A stretch of 25,928 bases of DNA, from IMG/VR virus record IMGVR_UViG_3300034356_000355, positions 1 to 25,928 of that record, one strand, 5' to 3'. Below the pieces are notes generated by a model that saw only the letters and a list, made by a program, of their open reading frames with translations, did not search any database and had not been told where the DNA came from. The position numbers and the translations under genes were made by a program. Shown in pieces: positions 9,059 to 14,304 of the stretch (positions within the stretch are counted from its first letter, which is position 1; every line of letters begins with the position of its first letter). The DNA is from a virus.

Positions 9059-9328
9059 ATGAAAATTGATTTAAACTTTGACCTAGTCGATTTAGACGGC
9101 AAGTCTATCGACAACGCAAACGCTGGTAAGCTAGTAGCTAACTCACTTGTTCAACAATCTAAGGGCGATGCTCTTAAGTTTTGGGAGTGGGCTTTAGCAC
9201 TTAACAAAGGCGAGGTACTAGACTTAGACTCTAGCGACCAAGAAACTTTTAAAAACTTTGTAAAGGATAACGAGAATTTCGCAATCATTGCAAAGGCGCA
9301 AATTTTACAAAAACTTAAAAAAGACTAG
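9059..9328 (+). CDS. Hypothetical small acidic protein
   Basis: 89 residues, not recognised as a named family. It begins MKIDLNFDLVDLDGK and continues with probable helices (GDALKFWEWALAL, QETFKNFVKDN) and a basic end (ILQKLKKD). It reads like a soluble, mixed alpha/beta protein. It lies between the fibre cluster and the lysis cassette, 2 nt before the next start. A copy of the CGTTTATA 8-mer sits 20 bases upstream of its ATG. Confidence 0.5.
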   Translation: MKIDLNFDLVDLDGKSIDNANAGKLVANSLVQQSKGDALKFWEWALALNKGEVLDLDSSDQETFKNFVKDNENFAIIAKAQILQKLKKD

Positions 9329-9330
9329 CG

Positions 9331-9657
9331 GTGTTACACTCCCTTCCTGATTGGTTCACAAACATTTTAACGGCTTTAGTAGCTTCATTAGCGACATACT
9401 TTAGCACACGCAAGAAAGAAAATGTAGACATTCAAGGAGGGGAGTTGTCAAATACCCAAGAGGCGGTCAAAATATGGAGGGAGTTAGCACAGGATATGAG
9501 CGATAAAGTAAAAGAGTTAAGTGATAAAATCGACATATTGACGGCCGAGGTTCATAGTCTTAAAAGCGAAAATTCTGCGCTTAAATCTAAACTAAATATC
9601 CTAGATGAAAATAACCAAATTAAGCCAAAAAGGACTAGAGCTAATAAAGCAGTTTGA
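9331..9657 (+). CDS. Candidate holin (one membrane segment plus coiled coil)
   Basis: 108 residues starting at GTG, the first start after the preceding stop. A single hydrophobic segment lies near the N-terminus (residues about 8-23, FTNILTALVASLATYF). It is followed by a charged region and a long heptad-rich coiled coil (about 50-92, KVKELSDKIDILTAEVHSLK), ending in a basic tail (KPKRTRANKA). The gene overlaps the endolysin gene by 53 nt. Because the endolysin has no signal peptide, a pore former is needed and this is the only membrane protein next to it, which makes it the best holin candidate. Single-span holins with coiled coils exist, but the sequence alone does not prove this. It could instead be an accessory membrane anchor. 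Confidence 0.45.
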   Translation: MLHSLPDWFTNILTALVASLATYFSTRKKENVDIQGGELSNTQEAVKIWRELAQDMSDKVKELSDKIDILTAEVHSLKSENSALKSKLNILDENNQIKPKRTRANKAV

Positions 9658-10060
9658 AGGCTTGAGCCTTACTCCTTATGTGTGCGCTGGGGGTATAAAT
9701 ACGATTGGGTACGGCAACACGTATTATACGAACGGTAAGAAAGTAACTCTTAAAGACCCAAAGATAACACCACAACAAGCCGAAGAGCTTCTTAAACATT
9801 CACTTTCTACTTATGAAAAAGCGGTTGACTCATTTTGTAGGGACGATATATCTCAACCTCAATTCGACGCTTTGGTATCTTTTGCTTATAATGTAGGCAC
9901 AGGTGCATTACAAAAGTCTACCTTAATCAAAAAGGTAAACGCTAACCCTAAAGACGTGACCATAGCGGACGAGTTTCTTAAATGGAATAAGTCGGCCGGT
10001 CGAGTTCTAGCCGGATTAACTAGAAGACGTCAAGCGGAGGCTAACCTTTACTTCTCATAA
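9605..10060 (+). CDS. Endolysin, GH24 lysozyme (T4/P22 type)
   Basis: 151 residues. It hydrolyses the MurNAc-GlcNAc beta-1,4 bond of peptidoglycan to lyse the host. The GH24 active-site region is clear: FEG with catalytic Glu18, then Cys27 and Thr33 in INTIGYG. This follows the E-x8-(D/C)-x5-T spacing with Cys in place of the Asp used by T4. The conserved second half includes QPQFDALVSFAYNVG and the end GLTRRRQAEANLYF. There is no signal peptide or SAR segment, so export depends on a holin. The start lies inside the upstream gene, and the spanin gene follows after 2 nt. High confidence. Confidence 0.92.
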   Translation: MKITKLSQKGLELIKQFEGLSLTPYVCAGGINTIGYGNTYYTNGKKVTLKDPKITPQQAEELLKHSLSTYEKAVDSFCRDDISQPQFDALVSFAYNVGTGALQKSTLIKKVNANPKDVTIADEFLKWNKSAGRVLAGLTRRRQAEANLYFS

Positions 10061-10062
10061 TC

Positions 10063-10518
10063 ATGCAAAAATTACTTATTCTTTTGGCTTGTATTGCGTT
10101 CGTTTCGTGCAAGCCTAGTAAGACTATAACCGAGTACAAAGAACTCGTTAGAATCGACACTATACAAACCGTGAAAACGATAGAGAAATACAAGGCTTTT
10201 CACGATACCTTAACAATCGTAAGCCCTTGCGATTCTACTGGACTTCTTACAAACTTTTATAGCAAGATAGCAACTCCACAAGGTCGGGTGATTATTCGCT
10301 CGGTAGGTGGCAATATTCACGCTCAGATAGATTTAGATTCCATGCGTAATGAGATAGAGAATAACTATCGTAACTCAAAGGTTAAATGGATAGAGTACCG
10401 AGACAAAGAGGTAATTAAATACAGAGTACCTATGTGGGTAGTTTGGCTTTTGTTAATTGAGTTCCTAGCTTTAGTAGCTTGGGTATATCTTAAATTTGGA
10501 CTGAATGCAATTAAATAA
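10063..10518 (+). CDS. Probable unimolecular spanin (lipoprotein plus C-terminal membrane helix)
   Basis: 151 residues. The N-terminus is a lipoprotein signal peptide (MQKLLILLACIAF) with a lipobox-like VSC and lipidated Cys16. The middle is a periplasmic domain of about 105 residues with charged helices. The C-terminus is a strong membrane helix (residues about 124-145, WVVWLLLIEFLALVAWVYLK). An outer-membrane lipid anchor plus an inner-membrane C-terminal helix in one chain is the architecture of u-spanins such as T1 gp11, which fuse the two membranes in the last lysis step. The residues after Cys16 (KPSKT) lack the acidic Bacteroidetes surface-export signal, so the lipid end should stay facing the periplasm. 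Position directly after the lysozyme supports the call. The lipobox -3 residue is Phe, slightly unusual. Confidence 0.65.
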   Translation: MQKLLILLACIAFVSCKPSKTITEYKELVRIDTIQTVKTIEKYKAFHDTLTIVSPCDSTGLLTNFYSKIATPQGRVIIRSVGGNIHAQIDLDSMRNEIENNYRNSKVKWIEYRDKEVIKYRVPMWVVWLLLIEFLALVAWVYLKFGLNAIK

Positions 10519-11494
10519 AAAAGCGCAAGCGATTAAAGACCATTTCTACTCAGTCAATTTAACACGGGTAGACTTTGAGCGTGAGAATTTTGCAAGCTAT
10601 GGTTTTGAATCTCAGGCTAACTTTCATCGCCATTTAACACGAATGGGTATATCGGTTAAATCTCGCTCCGAACATTTTAAAAAGACCAGACCTGCAGCTG
10701 TAATAGAATCCTTTGACCTTAGCGAAGTTGATAATTTTGGCATTGAAGAAAGCTTAGGAAAAGAATATACTAGCCTAAAAATTACAGATGATTTTAAGAA
10801 GGTAGGAATCATATCAGATATTCATGTTCCGTATCATTCTTTGCAAGCTTTAACTTGTGCAATAAAACATTTACGAGAGCAGAAAATCGATGCCCTGGTG
10901 ATGCTGGGGGACGTCTTCGATTTTTACGGTCTGAGTCGCCATGAGAAGGAAAAAGACATGAGGGACGTACCTAGAGAGATAGAAATGGGCAGAAATTTCC
11001 TTCAAAAGATTAGAGATATATTCCCTCAAATACCTATTTATTATAAGATGGGCAACCACGAAAATAGATGGCAAAGGTATTTAAATGAACAAGCGGAAGA
11101 GTTTAGCCAGCTACACGAGATGCAGTTTGAGTATTTTTTTAGGCTAGATAAACTTAATATGATTTTTGTACCCGATTGGCAAGGTATGGAAATTGGCGAT
11201 TTGCTTTTACTTCACGGTCATGAGCTTATGGCAGGCGGAATGAACCCAAGTCAAAGCACATTTAATAAAACGTTTTGTAATACTTTGATAGGCCACGTGC
11301 ATAGAACTACTAGCACCACTAAAAAGAATGGATTTAAAGAGTTCTTTCATACTTATTCAATGGGATGTTTAACTCAATTAAGCCCTAAATATTATCCGTT
11401 TGCTCAACATAATCACGGCTTTGCACTAGTAGAAATAAACGATGGCAAAACAAAAGTCCAAAACATTATGATTAAAGACGGAAAAATTGTGTAA
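10505..11494 (+). CDS. Calcineurin-like metallophosphoesterase
   Basis: 329 residues. All signature motifs of the calcineurin-like phosphoesterase family are present: SDIH (Asp105, His107), GDVFD (Asp136), GNHE (Asn184, His185), HGHE (His237) and GHVH (His264, His266). These bind two metal ions and hydrolyse phosphoester bonds. The substrate cannot be read from sequence; nucleic acid, cyclic nucleotides and protein phosphate are all possible. About 95 residues before the catalytic domain look like a helical, possibly HTH-like module (FASYGFESQANFHRHLTRMG). The gene overlaps the spanin by 14 nt and is the last of its block, followed by a terminator. A DNA-processing or host-takeover role is an inference. 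Confidence 0.8.
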   Translation: MQLNKKAQAIKDHFYSVNLTRVDFERENFASYGFESQANFHRHLTRMGISVKSRSEHFKKTRPAAVIESFDLSEVDNFGIEESLGKEYTSLKITDDFKKVGIISDIHVPYHSLQALTCAIKHLREQKIDALVMLGDVFDFYGLSRHEKEKDMRDVPREIEMGRNFLQKIRDIFPQIPIYYKMGNHENRWQRYLNEQAEEFSQLHEMQFEYFFRLDKLNMIFVPDWQGMEIGDLLLLHGHELMAGGMNPSQSTFNKTFCNTLIGHVHRTTSTTKKNGFKEFFHTYSMGCLTQLSPKYYPFAQHNHGFALVEINDGKTKVQNIMIKDGKIV

Positions 11495-11538
11495 TTTAGA
11501 TTGTTTTTCATAGTTAATAGGTTTAGAATTGTGTATTG

Positions 11539-11570
11539 AATGCCTCTGGATATTGTCTAGGGGCATTTTT
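11539..11570 (+). terminator. Rho-independent terminator ending the structural/lysis block
   Basis: A 9-bp stem (11539-11547 with 11559-11567, one G-U pair) closes an 11-nt loop and is followed by TTT inside a run of T's ending at 11570. It separates the late genes from the early promoter about 60 bp downstream. Confidence 0.75.
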
Positions 11571-11599
11571 GTTACCGTTAAATAAATAATTAAAAAAAA

Positions 11600-11633
11600 C
11601 TTTTTTTATTTGTAGTAATTGTATTATCTTTGT
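11600..11633 (+). promoter_or_regulatory. Early promoter candidate, Bacteroidetes type
   Basis: TATCTTTG at 11626-11633 fits the Bacteroidetes -7 consensus TAnnTTTG exactly. The -33 region is a T-tract (11602-11608) rather than a clean TTTG; a TTTG at 11610-11613 is too close. The predicted start near 11640 would give a leader of about 34 nt before the ATG at 11674. Its position between a terminator and the replication genes makes it the likely early promoter, using the host primary sigma factor. Confidence 0.55.
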
Positions 11634-11673
11634 TTCAACAAACAGAGTAATTAATTCTAAACTATTAAAAAAA

Positions 11674-11784
11674 ATGAGAGAACATCTTAAACAAGTCGAT
11701 AAAAACGACATCGCTGGAGCTATCATGATTTCAGCATTTGCCTACCTTACCTTTTATATCATTTACTTTATTCAAAACATCTAA
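11674..11784 (+). CDS. 36-residue small membrane protein
   Basis: This short ORF begins MREHLKQVDKNDIAGAIMIS and continues as a hydrophobic helix (residues about 13-34, rich in Ile, Phe, Tyr). It is one short amphipathic segment followed by one transmembrane segment. It is the first ORF after the early promoter, with a run of A's before its ATG, and the next ORF starts 3 nt after its stop. First-in-operon tiny membrane proteins are often host-takeover or exclusion factors, but nothing in the sequence shows that here. It is supported by position, packing and membrane-like composition. Confidence 0.5.
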   Translation: MREHLKQVDKNDIAGAIMISAFAYLTFYIIYFIQNI

Positions 11785-11787
11785 ACT

Positions 11788-11949
11788 ATGAGTATCTTAA
11801 AAGCACAATTCGAAGACTCAGCTGGAATCTATACTATGACTTGGTCGTATAATCCAGAGCTTTGGCAAGCAAGAGATATTATCTCTCACGAATGCCACAA
11901 ATCAAATTCTAAACTTGTAAACATTATCTCAAATGAAAAATTTAATTAA
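11788..11949 (+). CDS. 53-residue hypothetical protein
   Basis: This ORF begins MSILKAQFEDSAGIYTMTWS and includes YNPELWQARDIISHECH. It starts 3 nt after the previous stop and runs 17 nt into the recombinase gene, a spacing typical of this genome. It is not recognised. The Trp/Tyr-rich, soluble sequence could be a small regulator or inhibitor. Confidence 0.5.
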   Translation: MSILKAQFEDSAGIYTMTWSYNPELWQARDIISHECHKSNSKLVNIISNEKFN

Positions 11950-12454
11950 AGCACTTAGCGACTTTCAAAACGAATGCCCAATTATACATAAGGATACTAA
12001 AGGGCATAACTATACTTACGCCGACCTACCTCAAATCTTTAGCGTAATTAATCCATTGCTAAAGAAACACAAGCTTTGTTTTACTCAGCTATTGCAAGAC
12101 AACGGGATTAAGACTATTCTTTTCCACGTAGAAAGCGGAGAGCAAATCGAAAGCCACACTCCGATACCTTTAGTAAAGTTAGGGGCTATGAACGAATACC
12201 AAAGCTATGGTTCAGGTGTTACTTACTTCAGACGTTATGCTTTAAGCTCGATGCTTGGTTTAGTGACCGATAAAGACACGGACGCAGCAGGCTCAAGTAT
12301 GCCAGTAGCTCAATCTCCTAAGTTTCGTTTAGATATGTTAACAAATGTACACACCGAAGACGAACTAGGATTACTTTATAACACATTTAAAAGCTCACTA
12401 ACTCCTAGCGACTTAGAAGCATTCAAAACTCGTAAACAACAAATCAATAAATAA
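11933..12454 (+). CDS. erf: ERF-family single-strand annealing recombinase
   Basis: 173 residues. ERF proteins anneal complementary DNA strands during phage recombination and genome circularisation, acting as rings in the cytoplasm. The family signatures are visible: YTYADLPQIFSVINPLLKKH in the N-terminal third and SYGSGVTYFRRYALSSMLGL followed by VTDKDTDAAG in the middle, matching the GSAxTYxRRYALxxxLG...D.D pattern. The C-terminal 45 residues are a helical tail. The SSB-like gene follows after 1 nt and RusA and nuclease genes lie in the same operon, fitting a recombination module. No exonuclease partner is adjacent. High confidence in the family. Confidence 0.88.
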   Translation: MKNLIKALSDFQNECPIIHKDTKGHNYTYADLPQIFSVINPLLKKHKLCFTQLLQDNGIKTILFHVESGEQIESHTPIPLVKLGAMNEYQSYGSGVTYFRRYALSSMLGLVTDKDTDAAGSSMPVAQSPKFRLDMLTNVHTEDELGLLYNTFKSSLTPSDLEAFKTRKQQINK

Positions 12455-12455
12455 A

Positions 12456-12734
12456 ATGGGAAAGCTAATTAACTCACAAATTAACAAGTCAAAACTACAA
12501 GGCTTAGTTCACTACACGAACAAACGCACAGGCGAGGAATCGGTAAATATTACCATCTCGCTAAACGACACTCCCGACCAGTACGGGAATAACGCTTCGA
12601 TTTGGATTTCACAAACCAAGGAGGAGCGTGACGCTAAACTTCCTAAAGTTTATATTGGTAACGGAAAAGTTATTTACGATTCCGACCTACCAAAACAAAA
12701 CGTTAATCTACCTTTAAGCGACTTACCATTCTAG
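12456..12734 (+). CDS. Putative single-stranded DNA-binding protein
   Basis: 92 residues. The body is compact, with probable beta strands (LQGLVHYTN, SVNITISLND, ASIWISQT, KVYIGNGKVIYD), compatible with a small OB-like fold. It ends in SDLPF, which resembles the acidic-hydrophobic tip (DDIPF) that bacterial SSB uses to recruit partner enzymes. It directly follows the ERF recombinase, a usual place for an SSB. The fold is inferred by eye and no sequence family is recognised with certainty. Confidence 0.5.
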   Translation: MGKLINSQINKSKLQGLVHYTNKRTGEESVNITISLNDTPDQYGNNASIWISQTKEERDAKLPKVYIGNGKVIYDSDLPKQNVNLPLSDLPF

Positions 12735-12736
12735 CC

Positions 12737-13069
12737 ATGTATAAAGATAATGTTTGCTTTGAATTTAAGAGAGAGTCTAGGTGGCTTCAATCTTATTATA
12801 TGGATTTTGAAACTGAATCGGAGTTAAACTCTTGGATGGCAGATAGACTAGCCGAAGGGTTAGTTTATATTGGAGAGAAAGAAAAAATAGTCGAGGTTTA
12901 TCCTCAGGTTTTACGACTAGATTTAAAAAGTCCTGGCAACTCATATTATAAAGTGATAGAACGATTTGAATCTAAAGAAGATTATTTAAGGTATTGCGAT
13001 TATAAACTACTAGAAGGTTTCAAAGTTATAGGCTCGGAGCCGTATTTTAAAGAAATAGAAAATGCGTAA
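12737..13069 (+). CDS. Hypothetical protein with two similar halves
   Basis: 110 residues, no family recognised. Two halves look alike: the first contains FETESELNSWMADRLAEGL followed by VYIGEKEK, the second FESKEDYLRYCDYKLLEGF followed by KVIGSEP. Each is a short helix leading to a (A/L)EG(L/F) turn and a beta strand, suggesting an internal duplication of a roughly 45-residue unit. The ATG lies 2 nt after the previous stop, and the next gene overlaps by 8 nt. Acidic and soluble, it is a candidate accessory or host-interaction protein. Confidence 0.5.
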   Translation: MYKDNVCFEFKRESRWLQSYYMDFETESELNSWMADRLAEGLVYIGEKEKIVEVYPQVLRLDLKSPGNSYYKVIERFESKEDYLRYCDYKLLEGFKVIGSEPYFKEIENA

Positions 13070-13247
13070 AATAGGTAAATTAGAAAGTTACAGATTAGTA
13101 GCCGAACGACTAAACGCCAAAGGTGTACTACCTTTTAGTGCGAGGCAATGGTCGCAAGCTTTAGTACAACAAACCGTTTATGGGAAGGTAAACTACCCAG
13201 AGGTAATGAATGAACTTAAACAATTAATGAAAGAACATGAAAAATAG
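13062..13247 (+). CDS. Hypothetical 61-residue basic protein
   Basis: Begins MRKIGKLESYRLVAERLNAKG and ends ELKQLMKEHEK. It is helical and basic in the first half. SARQWSQALVQQTVYG could be a short helix-turn-helix-like unit, but this is weak. It overlaps both neighbours (8 nt and 11 nt), which supports a real, translationally coupled gene. Confidence 0.45.
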   Translation: MRKIGKLESYRLVAERLNAKGVLPFSARQWSQALVQQTVYGKVNYPEVMNELKQLMKEHEK

Positions 13248-13497
13248 AGAAATAGTACACGTATTAAAAGCGGATAGTGGGCGTGAAATATTCATTTTTG
13301 AAACACGAAACTACAAGCTACATAAAGGTGCAATGTATGAAGTCGAGTACAAATTTGGTTTAGGTACTCAAGTTATGGTTAGTCGGTTGTTAGATTCAAC
13401 AGATGACGATAGGACGCTTATATTTAATCATCCAGAGATTACTAACAAAACCATAGGTGTTCCAAATTGGAACATCTTAAACCTAACTAGACTATGA
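13237..13497 (+). CDS. Hypothetical 86-residue protein
   Basis: Begins MKNREIVHVLKADSGREIFI and has alternating hydrophobic residues (beta-rich) with YEVEYKFGLGTQVMVSRLLD and a C-terminal VPNWNILNLTRL. No known motif. It starts inside the previous gene and ends overlapping the next by ATGA. Function unknown. Confidence 0.45.
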   Translation: MKNREIVHVLKADSGREIFIFETRNYKLHKGAMYEVEYKFGLGTQVMVSRLLDSTDDDRTLIFNHPEITNKTIGVPNWNILNLTRL

Positions 13498-13682
13498 CAC
13501 CTAAGCAAAAATCAACCGAGCTTATTAAGCATTTTATGAATGCTCAAGTAAGGACTAAGAAAAGCAAAGAAGAGGCAATAGCCTCCGCAATACTACACAT
13601 TGATTTACTTGTAGGAGTTACGCTAGGCGATGACATAGATTACTGGGAAGCAGTGCAAGACGCACTAATAAACACTAACTAA
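13494..13682 (+). CDS. Hypothetical 62-residue protein
   Basis: Begins MTPKQKSTELIKHFMNAQVR and continues KSKEEAIASAILHIDLLVG, probably an all-helical pair or bundle, with an acidic DDIDYWEAVQDAL end. The ATGA overlap with the upstream gene supports it. This kind of short helical protein (KxxAIxxAxxHxxxL) is common in phage early regions, with no assigned role. Confidence 0.45.
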   Translation: MTPKQKSTELIKHFMNAQVRTKKSKEEAIASAILHIDLLVGVTLGDDIDYWEAVQDALINTN

Positions 13683-13683
13683 G

Positions 13684-13833
13684 ATGAAAATCATTCACTT
13701 AATAAATGAAACTTATCAAGTAATTGATGCAAAAGGTAATGTTTTATTTCAAGGCAAATATCACGAATGTCAATTATTTGAAATGAAAGACAATCCTTTT
13801 TTAAAAGAATTTATTAATCTTTTTAATTCTTAG
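13684..13833 (+). CDS. 49-residue hypothetical protein
   Basis: Begins MKIIHLINETYQVIDAKGNV, with LFQGKYHECQLFEM and FLKEFINLFNS after it. It starts 2 nt after one stop and ends 2 nt before the next ATG, filling a gap in an otherwise gapless operon. It looks like a small beta-beta-alpha protein (a Y-x-V-x-D-x-x-G-N hairpin). Not recognised. Confidence 0.5.
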   Translation: MKIIHLINETYQVIDAKGNVLFQGKYHECQLFEMKDNPFLKEFINLFNS

Positions 13834-13834
13834 T

Positions 13835-14068
13835 ATGGAAAATAAAAAAACAGCAATAAAATGGCTAGAAGATAATTTAAACTTTGAGCCTCATGACGAA
13901 GAAGAATTTATTAGTAATAATAAAATATGGGAGCAAGCCAAAGCAATGGAGATAGAGCAAATAATTAGTGCGCATAATGATGGGGCACTTATGGCTTACG
14001 CTTTACCATTCAATGCACCATTTAAAAAAGGAGAAGAATATTATAACGAAACTTATGGAAAAATCTAA
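13835..14068 (+). CDS. Hypothetical 77-residue acidic protein
   Basis: Begins MENKKTAIKWLEDNLNFEPH and has a helix WEQAKAMEIEQIISAHNDG followed by a short aromatic stretch and YYNETYG near the end. WLEDxLxx...EQAKxMEKEQI is a pattern I associate with small phage proteins of Bacteroidetes, without a known function. It overlaps the next small gene by 14 nt. Confidence 0.5.
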   Translation: MENKKTAIKWLEDNLNFEPHDEEEFISNNKIWEQAKAMEIEQIISAHNDGALMAYALPFNAPFKKGEEYYNETYGKI

Positions 14069-14189
14069 ATTTAATCAATGGCAAGACCATTTAGCAAAAG
14101 AGCTAAATAAGGATTACAAAAAGCTTTATTATTCAGCTAAGTATCCTGCTAAAAAAGAGGTAAAAAAAGTTTTACTTTCTAAAAATTAG
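14055..14189 (+). CDS. 44-residue basic hypothetical protein
   Basis: The frame is open from 13968, but the ATG at 14055 is preferred. It overlaps the upstream gene by only 14 nt and begins MEKSKFNQWQDHLAKELNKD, a better N-terminus than the out-of-frame overlap before it. The rest (YYSAKYPAKKEVKKVLLSKN) is strongly basic, so it could bind nucleic acid. It is the last gene before the structured RNA. Confidence 0.4.
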   Translation: MEKSKFNQWQDHLAKELNKDYKKLYYSAKYPAKKEVKKVLLSKN

Positions 14190-14199
14190 TTTTATATTG
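14168..14199 (+). promoter_or_regulatory. Weak promoter candidate for the structured RNA
   Basis: TTATATTGC (14192-14200) matches the Bacteroidetes -7 box TAnnTTTG only partly. A GTTTTA at 14169-14174 sits at about the -33 distance. The implied start near 14206 coincides with the first paired base of the RNA below, which is the main reason to list it. Confidence 0.3.
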
Positions 14200-14205
14200 C
14201 AGAAC

Positions 14206-14296
14206 AATAAGCCGAGCGTGTGGTAGCACTCGGGTTATTTTAAGGGTTTAAAAAACCGAAGCCAGATTTGCTCTACCACGCAGACTGGCTTTTTTT
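14206..14296 (+). ncRNA. Structured RNA with loop-loop complementarity, upstream of the replication initiator
   Basis: Three hairpins in about 90 nt. Hairpin 1: 14206-14216 pairs with 14229-14239 (10 of 11 pairs, one G-G mismatch) with a 12-nt loop. Hairpin 2: 14245-14249 pairs with 14253-14257. Hairpin 3: 14259-14265 pairs with 14285-14291, with a 19-nt loop and a T7 run. Loop bases 14218-14226 of hairpin 1 can pair with 14273-14281 in the loop of hairpin 3 over 9 contiguous pairs (one G-U), predicting a kissing complex. No ORF covers it. It could be a separate small RNA, or a cis leader controlling the initiator gene that begins 9 nt downstream. The structure is read directly; the function is inferred. 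Confidence 0.6.
14259..14296 (+). terminator. Intrinsic terminator hairpin directly before the initiator gene
   Basis: A 7-bp stem (AAGCCAG with CTGGCTT) and T7 run. Its unusually long 19-nt loop carries the complement of the upstream hairpin loop, so termination could be influenced by loop-loop pairing. It lies between the small-gene operon and the initiator gene; downstream expression needs readthrough or control here. Confidence 0.65.
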
Positions 14297-14304
14297 ATTT
14301 TATA

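Noticed and set aside
13968-14189. A 73-residue ORF starting at 13968
   Set aside because: Its first 29 codons are a shadow of the gene at 13835-14068; the ATG at 14055 gives the more credible 44-residue gene.
14206-14296. The structured RNA as a tRNA, tmRNA or CRISPR/tracr element
   Set aside because: There is no acceptor-stem, anticodon or CCA pattern, no peptide tag frame, and no direct-repeat array in the window.
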